Of a DNA stretch of 64,000 bases, positions 11,301 through 23,500 are shown one piece after another (the stretch's first letter is position 1; each line of letters opens with the position of its first letter). Where the stretch lies: the NCBI GenBank assembly GCA_008360975.2, contig CM039184.1, positions 52,852,797-52,916,796 on the forward strand, in the 5' to 3' direction. The position numbers were made by a program, and so were the translations under genes. The notes beneath the pieces were generated by a model. It was not told the DNA's origin and did not search any database. It saw only the letters and a list, made by a program, of their open reading frames with translations. The stretch is from Lichenostomus cassidix (lineage: Eukaryota > Chordata > Aves > Passeriformes > Meliphagidae).

Positions 11301-14300
11301 CCAACTATTCTCTTAAGTCTTTCTTTTTATCTATAGGGTTATGGCACATATTCTAGATAAGAAAGTGAACAGAGAGATAGTTTTGACAGGTATCTTGTTA
11401 GATTGATTTGTCATTTTTGTCAGTAGTAAATTAATTCATCTCTCTGATAAGCAAACTGTTTCTTAGACAGAAAGTTCTTTATGCAGTATTTCATTGTCTA
11501 AGATTTCACAAGTCTTCTCAGGTTCAACTACCTCTCACACATATATTTATGGTTGCTAAAAGTCTTCCTTACCCCACTCTGTTTTCTACAGTGAGAATAA
11601 GGCTTAAATAATTTTGCTCTGGTTTCTCCCTTCCATTTTCCAAGTTCAGAATTTGTTCCAAGAGTAGCACAGCTCAGCTGGAATCAGGATGGTCACAGGA
11701 ACTAATAAATTGTCTTTGCTTTCAACAGACAATTTTCTTCCAAGGATGTGAAATGGATGGAAACAGCTCCAGTTCCTAACCATCATGATCAGGTGACTTC
11801 CTTTTTTACTTATATGTAAACTTTGTTCTCCATTTCACAGATTAAGTATTTTCTGGGTATTGTGGCCATCAGTCTATCCCAGCAGGAATCAGTACTGGGC
11901 AGTTACAGATTTTCTTACTGTAATATTTATTGATTTCTTTTTTCTGCAGAATACAGACAAGGCCTGTTTCCTCCATGAGAAATATTGCAGAAATTATTTC
12001 CCCCATCAAGCTTAGAAAACACCATCTCCCTTTCTCTCCAGAACTCCTGTAATAACTTCAAAGCAGATCCAGGCAGGAAACACTTCTGTCTCACTGAGCC
12101 CTCCATTTACTCCCAGGAGAAGGGACACTTGGTCAATACAGTCTGGATAAACTCTGTCCTCATACCTACAGCTTCCCTGTGGCACCAAGGAAAATTGAGG
12201 AGATCTAACACTGTAAAGAAATGTAAGTGACCAAATGAGCAAGGCCAAGGCTTTTTTTTATAACCCTGTTCCTTTCTATCAGATTTCCATGTACATTGGT
12301 ATCAGCAGCAGGCTAAGAATAATTTCTCATTTTGCCATAAAATATTATCTTACCAATTAAAAATTCTAATTTTCAGGACTGTTATCCAATAGTTGTTTCT
12401 TCAGGCCTTGACACATCCACCTGTCACCTGAGATGATTTTAACATGATTCTTACTGCATACCTGGCAAAACTGGAGAGTTAAAATAATCCTCTGGCTGCC
12501 TACAAGTATTTAAATCCAGATCATGTCCTTTGTTAAGATTTTCAAAAGTATTCTTTAAGATTATCAAAAGTTCTCTAAAACTAGTTATTCACATGAAAAT
12601 GCTCACATATTATCTTCCTTAGCTCAAGCCAAACCCACCAGAATCTTAGTCCTCCTTATTTGTTGTAAAATAGCCCTTGGTAACCACTGTCCAGTCCTTG
12701 AAATGTCTTTCACATTGAAAGGAAATGGTGGACTTCCTACAGCTGTGAAAGATAACTGACACCTGAAAAAAGGGATCATCTAAGAGAAAAAACTCATACA
12801 AACATTTTCTCAGTTGCTATAAATAAAATAAAAACTTTCTATCAGTAGAAAATTTGGCTTGTGATTTATGTATGAACATTACCTAAGCCAGCCTTCACCT
12901 CTCTCTTACACCAAACTCAGTCTTTTTGCAGATTTCAAAGTGTTTTCTGTATCATTTTATAGATTTCAAGGAAAAAAACCAAGTAGAAATGCTGGAGTGA
13001 GAAAGCCTTTTTCCAATATCTGACCTGGATTGACAGAAAAATCACCAAACACATTCTTACATGTTTTGAGGTTTTTTTGACTGCCATTAAACATTGTATT
13101 GAGATATATCCACACTAAATCTGTAGCTTGAAATTTACTTATTACAGTGCCCCTCTAAATTGAACTGTCTCAACGTTTTCAGAATGGTTTTCTAAATGAT
13201 GTAATTTAATAAAATGTACCGTGATGTTGTGCTTCCTGACTGCATGTGAAGAGGCTTCAATTAATTGCTTTTCCTTAGTTTTCTCCCACACATGTACAGA
13301 TGCATGCACTATGCCTCCCACGTTTTCATAAATGTGCAGTGTAAAATTACTGCACTGACAAGAAAATGGAAGTAATTAAGTCCTCTGCTTTGCCACTAGA
13401 TCATCCAGGTCACATTCCTTGTGACTTTCAATGTAATGAAGTACTTTGACCCATTAAAATCAATAGGACTACTGCTGGACATAGTTGATATTACATTTGC
13501 AGAAAAGCATTTTTCCCCAATGAGAATATGGATCAGATTCTTTTATACTCTTCTTCCTTCTCTTGTTTTTGCTGCTACTCACATGAAAGCAATGCCAATT
13601 TTGAAAAATTAAGTAGGGATTTCCTTTGCTGCTACTCAAATAAGTTTGGTTTGGGTTTTTTTCTGAAGGCTAAATGATGTTTGTTCACTAGACTTTATCT
13701 TTCAGCTATGCAAAACAACCTGCTTTGTATGAAACATCTTCTAAGGCCTAAAACTCAGTGTAGTGAAAAAAAATCTCCTTTTCCCTTCTCTTACAAGATG
13801 AAACAAAGTACAAAAAATTTAAAGTTCAACTTTGGTAATGACACTAAAATATTCAGGAATGTAAAAAGGAGAGAGAGCACACACTAGAACTTTACTCCAT
13901 GGCTTGCAGTGAAAGTGTTTTACAGTAAAAGGTTGTTTTACTCTTGGGAATTCATCTGCTGTCTGGTTTTAATGTGTTACATAGTCTACTCCAGAGTAGT
14001 AAAATAGTAATTCCAGTACTGAAAGCATTTTTGTTATTTGTTTTTTCTCTAAAGAACAAATTACCAGTTTTCACCTGGGAGAAGCTCCCAGCTGAAATGC
14101 TCAAACATTCAGTGGATCAGGTTTTGCAAAGCAATGTTCATTCTTACCTTTTTTTTCAAGACAAAATTACTGTTGCGAGAATTACATCAAAAGGCAATCC
14201 TGCAAAGTAAACAATCTATTCTACAGAAGACATTAAGAATAAAAAAATTAAGCATCTCATTCATAGGTGCAGAGTCCCCCTTTTTCAAAATAAAAATCTA

Positions 14301-14454
14301 TACCCTTTATGCTTATCACCCAAGTTCTTTTCTTGAAGCCGATCAGACTGCAGATAGCATATTGAATAGTCACACAATAAGCAGCTGTCACTTTACAAAA
14401 CTAATATCCATTAAACAAAATGGTCATAAGTGCATCAATCTAATGTAATAGCAA
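11301..14454. other. Unique noncoding DNA with one exon-like interval
   Basis: No gene is established. The only structured item is an exon-like interval at 11950-12222. A strong 3' splice-site sequence (TTTCTTTTTTCTGCAG) ends at 11949 and a consensus donor (GTAAGT) begins at 12223. All three plus-strand frames of that interval contain stops, so it cannot be an internal coding exon. It could be an exon of a noncoding transcript or a chance pairing. Small reading frames between 13.4 and 14.4 kb show no recognisable domains. Confidence 0.4.
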
Positions 14455-14665
14455 GAATGTCATTGAAATAGAAAGTTGTCACAGGATCAATGTCCCCTGC
14501 CTTGAAAATAAACATTGTGCTTTCGACTCAGCACTTATCAAGCAGCAGGAGACCATTATCCTGCGATAACATCCTATTCTATTGACATTATCTGCTAACT
14601 AGAGATACTCAGTGAAATATCAACTTTGCTCACTTTGGATAAAACAAGCACTCATTTTAAATCTT
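14455..14665. promoter_or_regulatory. Candidate conserved noncoding element
   Basis: A repeat-free block in which CpG dinucleotides (TTTCGACTC near 14521 and CTGCGATAAC near 14571) survive in an otherwise CpG-poor neighbourhood. GATA-type cores (CGATAAC and TTATCTGC) lie close together. There is no coding potential. This texture resembles vertebrate conserved noncoding elements, but conservation was not tested and the boundaries are approximate. Confidence 0.25.
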
Positions 14666-15615
14666 CTATACATAATTATAGGGTAGGTGCATTTCCCGTA
14701 ACCTAACTTTAAAAATACAAAAATTATTTTAACAGTTTACAGTATATACTGCTACTTGTATAGCCATAGAATGCTCTTAAATGAGCAAGAGGTAGTGAAG
14801 TATTAGACTTAAAGCTACCTCCAGATTACTTGCTACTGCTACCAAACCCTTCCCTGGCTATTAATGATTCTGTCATTTGCTTCTCACACTGTCAAGCTAT
14901 GATTTTTCCTTGGCTATCCCCATGTCTGAACTACCTATCCAGTGTCCAGCCTGACTACTGAACTGTCTATGGACTTTTTTGGACAAGGAGGGCAGGGTGT
15001 GGGAAGCCTTTTTTGGTTTGATTTTGAAGTAAAACTTTTCCCAGATCTGTTTTAGGTAGGTAAGTACAGCAGGACCAGACAACACTTTGATTGATAAATC
15101 AAAGATTACTGATCCTAGGATGAAATCTTCCTCCCATTAAGACTCACGTGCATCTTCCTTAGATGTCAGCAAATTAATGGAAAGCTGCCAGACCTTCTAC
15201 AGGCACCTGAGGGATTTCCTAAATCCATTTTGCCTTCACAATTTGATTACTAATTTCACAGCTGAGGCTGCTATCTCATACGTGAATTACTTCAATGCAT
15301 TGTGTCATTCACAAACCAGGATTTTGGCCTCCATTATCCATCACCCTCTCACTCAAGTGTCTGTAGATATTCATTGATGATCATTGCCTTAAGAGGGCTT
15401 TATTTTCCCCTTCTTTTGTGTGACTTTTTCACTTAGAAAATAAAAACTCTAAATCTTATTCCCTGGAAGTATGAAAGTTGCATAAGGCACCATGTAGCTT
15501 TCAAAAAGAAAGATCCACTTTTTTAGACCTTAAGAAATTTGCTACATTATTGGGAAAAATCAGGTGATTAGTTTGCACATTCCAAATGAAGTGTTCTTTA
15601 TTTTTTCCAAAATCT
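14666..15615. other. Unique noncoding DNA
   Basis: No gene or repeat family recognised. Short reading frames on both strands have no domain signature. Confidence 0.5.
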
Positions 15616-15661
15616 TTTGATTTGCAAAATCAAATATTTAATCAAAATATTTGATTAAATA
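15616..15661. repeat. Two adjacent AT-rich inverted repeats
   Basis: Two hairpins abut. The first has 8-bp arms (TTTGATTT at 15616-15623 and AAATCAAA at 15627-15634) with loop GCA. The second has 12-bp arms (TATTTAATCAAA at 15635-15646 and its complement at 15650-15661) with loop ATA. The two stems share the word ATCAAA/TTTGAT, so part of the second may have been copied from the first. An A-rich run follows directly. Confidence 0.85.
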
Positions 15662-18390
15662 AAAAAATAAAAGGGCCATATCAAATTATGTTAGCCTGTT
15701 GTCTAGGAGGAGTAACTACTACAAACTACAGTTTTTTTCTGATGGAGCTGAAGTAGTTCGTCTGCTACATAATATAGTTTAGAGTGTTGAAGTGGAACAG
15801 TTTTCCTTGTTGAAAGTTTAATGTCAGCTCTATTCCTTTGCATGCATAATATGTTTCCTACATACTTGTCAATATCAGGAAAGAAACAGTTGCAGGAGTG
15901 GTGAATGTGAGGGAATTAAATCTTAAAAAATGAAAATTAAACCAAAAATAAGAGGACATCTTATATAATGCAGAAAATTACATTTATACAGCTGGCTAAG
16001 TATCCTTCTATCCTGTTCTGTGTGGGCAAGTTCTCTCATGACAGCCCGTCACAATGCCACATTGCCTTATGTGTTGCAGTTAAGCATGTTTGGCACAAGG
16101 ATTGTGTCCTAGCTTTCTTTGCACTAGGCAGATTGGAGCTCTCCTAGGAACTGATTTACAATGTGCTGTGAATGTTTTTGCCTTTCTTTCAAATCTCCAT
16201 GACTGCTTGACAATTTTTGGAGCTTTTCTTAAGCCTGCATATTCCTTTCTTCCATTCTTTCCCACTACCTACTCCCATTCTTCAACTCCCATCTAAAACA
16301 AGCTCCTTTGTGGTCACGAGGCTCCACAGACTGTTTTTCCTAGAATACTGATGTCCCAGACTAATCTCATGACAGAAGAGGTGTAGGCCTACCATCTGCA
16401 TCACACAATTTGCATTGAGTCCACATTTACATCTCTTTCTTGAGCTGTTTCCATTAAAGCTCTCCAACTGTCTTCAAAGAGAGATGGAAAACAATGCAGG
16501 AACAAGAAGAGTCCCCAGTGCCAGTGGGTGAATGGTAATATTCAATCCCTTAGAGCCTCCAATGAAGCATTGCCAAAACAGAAGTCAGAGGCAAATATGG
16601 AGTATCCTGTTCATACTGGAATCTCCATATATGTTGAATTTGCTCTTGCCATTTTTTTTGTCTTTCCTTGTTGATCCATCTTTATTATTGAGCATAACAA
16701 TTGTTACACACTCACCAAAGACTATATATATAGTGAATAGATTCCACCTGAAATTGAAGCTTTGTCATTGGAGGTTAATTACTGAATATACTCCAGTACA
16801 TTTCTAATTATTTTTCAGGATGGACAAGGCAAAGTAACAGATTTTGTTTCACGAGGGAAGAAATATGCTCTCTTACCAAGGCAGAGGGAAGAGGGTGGGT
16901 GATGCTGGAATCAACTGGCAAATATAGCAATCTCAAAACCCGTGACTTACTCATTATTCTGTCATGTCCCAGTGTCTTCACTCCCCTCAGCAAGGCACTA
17001 AAGAAACCAGCCTGATTGTTACATAAAGCGCAGTAGAACCACCCAGACATATGTGAGAAGAACATTTAGATGTTTCCCACTTCACAGAATAACAGAGAGG
17101 ATAAAAATGGTATGTTTCAACTGTTTCATACATTAGGATACCATAATGTTGTACAAGCTAATATATGCATCCCTCCTGGGTCTTATTACTGCAGAGAAGG
17201 ACAAAAGAGTAGCTAAAATCTATTGCAATTACATATAGGCAAGCAAATAGGGGCAAGGTCTGTTTGCCCTCTGTGAAAGCACACAGTAGGTGTTACAAGA
17301 AATACCTATATTCCTTGGCATATTTTTGCACAGTATATCAGAGCTCACAGCAAAATTTAGCACATGAGCAGTTTTTAATATACACTAATATATAAAATGA
17401 GGTCATGGCTGCATTTTTGTTGTACATGGGGTTTTTATTGATATTATTTTGTAAAATTGGTAGAGAGCTATTTTAAAAAAGCCCTGAAATATTAATTAGG
17501 ATTGTAAAGGAAGATCCCTGTGAAAATATTTTCATTTGGTTTTGGCTGGGTGAGAAAAGGAAAAATGGTTTGGAGTTAGTAAGTTTCACAGTGGGTTCTA
17601 AAACACTGAACATTGTTAATCATGTTATGCTGCTACTTTCCCAGAAGGAGTTGTTTCTTGGGATGTCTAGCTCTAAAATAGTCAGTGGCTAAAAGATTTG
17701 GCCATTCTTGCCTGGCTGCAAGCCTCTTACATACCCTTTTCAGACCAGGGATCTCAGACAGGGTTTCCCACATGAGGTTAGTGCCTTTGCCAAACAGGCT
17801 GTTAGCTACTTTGACGTAGATGTCTCGAAGTCTTTCTTGGATCTGTTCTACTTGATAAAATCAAAAATTCATTTACCCACATCAAGAGGTAGCCTGAGTT
17901 TGTATGACAGTGATTATAATACTTTCAGATGCAACAAATTGATGTTCGAGTAGTTGTTCAATAGAAGTTTGATTAGTTATTCAAAATGGAACAACCCCAA
18001 CAAGGGAAATGTATCCCTGGAAACAGTGAGTGGCACTAAAGGCACTCAGATGACTGAAGTCTGTAATTAGAACTAATTGAGACAAATTCATGTAGCATCA
18101 TTTGCAGTGAATGTCTTAGTGTCTCAAGCATTTCCTATCAGTGTGTACATATGTGGTTCTCACTGCTTTTTCATGTGTAAGTTTGAAAGGTCACATCTTA
18201 ATGTTAAAAAGGAAGCAAAACAACCAAAGAAAATTCTACAGCTTCTAATCAAGGCCTGTTAGTCACTAAAGTCTGCCCTAACTCCAGACCACACTTTTCA
18301 ATATTTTACTGCTAACAGAACATGCACAGAAAACTTCTCCATTCTGTTCCAGCAAGTTTATCATGTGGTTTCAGTGGTTCGCAACAACTC
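15662..18390. other. Unique noncoding DNA
   Basis: AT-rich sequence without recognisable genes or repeat families. Reading frames of 60-90 codons near 16.1-17.1 kb overlap on opposite strands and show no domains. Confidence 0.5.
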
Positions 18391-18765
18391 TGTTCAGTAA
18401 TCAATCATGATTACTAGCTTTATACAGTACACACAGCAGAAGATATTAATCTGGGACGGTCTGGAGTAGCATGCTAATTAGTGATATGCTGAAACAGCAT
18501 TTGGGCATGGCTCCTTGAAATTGCAATCTCTCCTTTGGCACAATTGTCTCACCCTAAGTATCTCACTTTACAAATGATGCATCATTTTATAAAATTAATT
18601 GGCCTGTTACATCAACACAGTCTGGAAGGAGGCTGGTATTATGTATAAAATCTGAATAACATTATGCTTGATATTTTATGCTGCATTGCACCATGTCTTT
18701 CAAAGATACTTTCTACTTTTTAAATTCAAATGGGAGAGCAACAACTTTTTAATATGATTATTATA
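18391..18765. promoter_or_regulatory. Candidate conserved noncoding element with homeodomain sites
   Basis: The block opens with a small inverted repeat with homeodomain-like cores: AGTAATCA (18396-18403), loop ATCA, then TGATTACT (18408-18415). A TAATCT core of OTX/PITX type follows near 18447, and an exact TAATTA lies at 18475-18480. Repeat-free AT-rich sequence with occasional CpG (GGGACGGTC) continues to about 18760. The sites are visible in the sequence, while enhancer function is inference. Confidence 0.3.
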
Positions 18766-20335
18766 CTATATAACATAGGATACATAGTAGTCTCCTAGCA
18801 ACCTTTTGCTGTAGTATGTATTAATCATATCTGTCCCAATATCAAAGAATTTTGTAACCCTGTTTTTGAGGATGATGAGTCACTTTGAGCAGAGGAAATT
18901 AGAGCAAGGATGAGAAATGAAAACTCCAACACCAGTGGCAGATTTCAACATCTACCATTGCAGCAAATGCCAAAAAGTCTTAGCAATGTAAATATAGTTG
19001 AGTTTGATTTGTTGGTTTGATTTAATTTATAATCTTCAGAAACAAAGGCTGGTCCTTAAACTACTAAAGAAAATAGCACAGCACAAGTAATCGTAACAAG
19101 AAGGTGCCTATGGGCTGAAGAATCAAGAAGTAATCAAGAAGCTCATCTTCTACATAGTGAAACAGCAGCTCCTTATGCAAGGAGCAATTATATACACTAA
19201 AATATTTTCCTTGAGATAAGGGCTATTGGCCTGGATTTCTCAAAAAAATGTCTAAAGAGTGCCAGAGCAGTTTTCCAGTAGGATTCCATGCAATATCTGA
19301 ACTGGTACTATGGGATTACATCCTAAACAGGACTGTGGTATTCATTTCACTCCTTCAGCAATGGCCACAATAAGCCATATTCAGGATAGTGGATGTGAGC
19401 TCAGGACTTTCTGGTCCTAAATAAATATGCATTACCAAAAGAATTACATTTGCTTGAAAGATATCAGAAGTCATGAGAATTAGAGCTTATAAATATAATT
19501 GTTTTACAAAAACTTTCTTAGCATGTGGTCCTTTTCCTTGATGTTTGGCCCATTTTATGCAAGACAGACAGAAAGAAGTCTCAATTTTACTTCATTTCCT
19601 TAGTTTCCTTCATGCTTTTCTCCAGAAGAAGTAAATTTCAACACTGAGATATTTGCCTCAATCTTTACCCTGCTCCTTTTTTTGTGAGAAAAAATAAATT
19701 TCCCCTGAAATCAGAAATGTGTGAACAATAAAGATGTTGAAAAAACTCTAAAAATTGAACCAGTTGACACTCGATTCTTCTTCTAAAATTTTTAATTGCA
19801 ACTGTATCATTCTTTTCTACAGGAAATATATAGCTTGAGAAGTCAGTTACTGAGCCCTAAAAAGCTTTTTCTATTTTATATAAATGAAAGAAACCCTACT
19901 AGACCTTAAATTGAGTGCTTTGGAGAACGAGTCTTGGACATTTGGAGTCATGGTTCAACATTCATCGTTACTTAATGTGCGTACTGTCTGACCCACTAGC
20001 GGAACAAATGTGGTCTGGATCAAGTGCGAGCACACAATTACATAATTCTCCAGTCACCCACACAGCAAGCGATACAATGCTTATGCCAGATCTATGTCTG
20101 CTGGGGGAGGACAGGGGCTAAATGACTGGATAGAAACTGCTGAGACAGCAGAGTGAGGCTATACTGCTTCTGTGCTTTGCATTTGAGCAATTTTTTATTT
20201 GTTGCTCTCCACTCAAAAGCTCAATCTATCATTTGGTAGAGCTGCAGCCTGAGGCACTCTGCTCTTCACATCAGATAGCATACACATAATCAACAAATTA
20301 TTGCTCTTCAGAATCCACTGAGATGACCACCTTTG
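18766..20335. other. Unique noncoding DNA
   Basis: No gene or mobile element recognised. A small direct repeat (AATCAAGAAG twice, one base apart) lies near 19120. Confidence 0.5.
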
Positions 20336-20562
20336 GAGAGAAGAGATACCTAGTCCTAAGGCGCATTCAGTCTCTTTTTATTGAGACTGCTAACAAGGGG
20401 CAATTGCAATCAGTTCTGACAATGCCTTTAGTGCTGCTGATGCCCATCACTGGAAAATGGTCCGAGAGCAAAGCTGCTGACAGAATTCAAGCAGCTGTTT
20501 GAGAACAGATAATTTTCAGAGTCTAAATTAATTTCAAGGTCAACTCAACCTCTTCCTGACAT
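20336..20562. promoter_or_regulatory. Candidate conserved noncoding element
   Basis: A repeat-free, moderately balanced block with a short inverted repeat (AGTCTC...GAGACT around 20369-20388), CAATTGCAATCAG at about 20401-20413, and the E-box CAGCTG at 20492-20497. CpGs (AAGGCGCATT and GTCCGAGAG) are retained in a CpG-poor context. No frame is open through it. The overall look is that of a vertebrate enhancer, but only alignment can show this. Confidence 0.28.
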
Positions 20563-23500
20563 TTCTCCTGAGAGATTTTTATACAAAAACTTTGACACAG
20601 GTTTTTTTCCATTTTCAAGGCTGAGTTCTGCAGTACCTGCCCACATTTCAGCTGACTGAAGGCAAAGTCAACCTAGTATTTATATGCATCTCCCCCATAT
20701 TCTGCTAAAATACAAGTTTTTCTAGAAGCAATGGAATTGACTGAAGGAATCCTGCAATTTCTCAGTGTGATTAAACACGAAATCAAGCCTTGGTCTTCTG
20801 CTAAATAACTACACTGTAGGCATTCACTTGTACACAAGTTATCGTATTCAAAGGGTCCTTCAGCATGGTTCACTGTGCATGAAAGACACAGCTTCAGCAG
20901 CTGTGCAGTGATATAGAATTCAAGCAACAGTCCAAGGATTAAAGTTCTCTCAATTCATTATCTGTGCTCAGAAATACCCAGTCACCTCCAGAAAGCATCT
21001 GCCTACTGAACTGTAAACATGACCATCATGGCATTCTGAAAAGATAAGCTAAATACAATAGAAAGTATAAAGAATGGCTTCAGTTATACAATATAGGGCA
21101 CTTAAGCAAAATTGGAAGTGAAAATCTCATCTGAAATGTAGGGGTTGAAGGATACAAAAAACACTTCACCACCAAAGTTGGAGGGCTTCTGTAATACTGA
21201 ATTAAGTATAGCTAAATAATTTTCATGTAGTTGTTGCTAATTTTCTGCCTAAGTGGCTACTCTAACATAAAAACATAGATACAAAAGGTAACTTTAAAAA
21301 AAACTGAGATAAAAAATAAACAGAAGAGTGATTTCAAAGTACACAACTCCTAATGCTTAGAGTGCCACTACTTCACCTAACAGAGTGACAAACTTATGAT
21401 GGGAAAATCCTACTAAGTGGCTAACTTGCAACTACATTTCCACAATATCAGCAAAGCACAGAAAGCATCCATTCCCTCGAGAAAGCATGGAAAAGCTCCA
21501 TTTATTATCAGAGATGTGAAAAACACCTTGAGTAAAGAAAACCAAAATAGTAACACTAAAGTAGAGCAACTTAGTAGTCTGCTTGGACCTTATAACTTAA
21601 CAACCTCAGCATGAAATGGAGGGATTCAGATGAACATGCTCTTTTCTGAATTAAAGGGGATGTTTTCATAAGTATTTCATTAAAGTATTAAAAAAAAAAA
21701 AAACAAACATAAAAAGGCCAACAAAAAAGCATTCCCCTGGTCTGTGGCTGTCAGAAGACTGACTACTGAATTAACATACTGTATTTTCAGTTTATTCCAA
21801 TGAAGAGGTTTCGGATGCTATATAAAAACTGTGTTTGAGACTTTTTTAAAGGTGCAAGTTAAAGTGTGGTACTTTCCATGAAAATTCATTTTATTTTAAT
21901 ATCTACAGCTATTTGTTGATATGATATGTAGTCTATTGGCACTGAACATCATGGTCAGTGGGAGAGGGCATTTTGCCTTATATTTCTCATAACAGATTTT
22001 TTCCTACTTTTCATAACTTAAAAATGTACTGCGTTCTTAGTAGCCTTTCTTCTACCAAAAAAGTGTCCATAAGCAGTGTGTTATTATTTGGCTTATTGCC
22101 CAGTGTTTGAAGGTGTTCTCACTTGTATTAAAAATGTAGAAATCTGAATTACTTTAATAGGAATTGATTATGAGTCACTACAAGGTTTTGAAAATCCCTA
22201 TCTACCTACCTAGCAATTTAGGAGTCTAATTTTAGACTCCCTCCTCTGGGCATGGAGGATATAAAAGGCTTGTAAAAATAAATTGTGTAGCAAAGAATGA
22301 TGAAGGCTGCTCAGGCTTGTTGGGTGCTGAGATATATGCAGAACACAGCTGATATTTTGCTACCACAATGTTCTTGATGAGGTTAATAAGCAAGTGGACA
22401 AACAAGAATTTCAAGCATTACACTACTAGCATATTGACCAACTTCTGCATTTTAGAAGAACCCAGTCTTGACTGAAGATGAGAATAGCTTCCTTTTTTAT
22501 CATAGAGAACATTCTCCCCTATTTGCCCCTCCAAAGATGAGCAAGAAAAAGACAATTTTTTTTCAAATCTGAAATTATATTTCAGATCATAACCTTGGAG
22601 ATTCAAATACATTTCCAATCCCAAAGACACTAGGAGATTTACAGTTAAAGTCATTGCTTGTACAGTGAGAAATAGAGATGTGGGCTTTTGATGGAGGGCC
22701 AGAATAGACACTTAAATTTGAGTTTCTTACATAGCCACTAAACTGTAAATATGAGTAACAGGGGACTCCATTGTAAGTGCATTTCTTTACGCATTAAAAT
22801 AATTTCAAACACTTGATCAACGGAGACAAAAGAGAACACAAAAGTAAATTATTTCTAATCCAGGAATAATAGGAGATAACAATACTGTGTCTTATGAACA
22901 TATTCAAAAATGCCTCTGGGCTCCAATACAATACCTATTTACTCATCTGGATAAGAAATTTGGAGTTAGGCCTAATTAAAACTAAGCAAGGATCCAAAAT
23001 ATGAACCGGCTTGGGGTACGTGCATTGCATTGGCAGCAATGTTAGTTGAATGTTATATTCAAACTAATATTATATGTTTCACTTGGAACTATATTTTACA
23101 AAGCTATAGATGTATAAAAATAAGATGTTTTCAAATATTTTTATAAAGCTTTTATTGCTGTGATAGAATTTTTGTAACCTGCACCAAGTCTTTATTTTCG
23201 TGAGGAAGGGAGCTATAAAACAGCTGGTTTTAAAATCAATTTATTCTCAAGCCATCTTCCACTAGCAATTGCAACCTTGCTCACTGCTACCTTCAGTTTG
23301 GTACTTACATTTCTATAGGAGTTCCTGAAAAATTCACTTTTTTCCCCCATTCTCAATTACAGGTTTCAGAAAGAAAACTATGCTGACAAACTGACACTAG
23401 GGAGACCTTTCAGCAAGTTATCCCAGAAGGGGTCAGCTTTAGTCTCTGAAGTACTTAGAAATGTATTGTACATGCCTCTACCATCACAATAACTGGGAAT

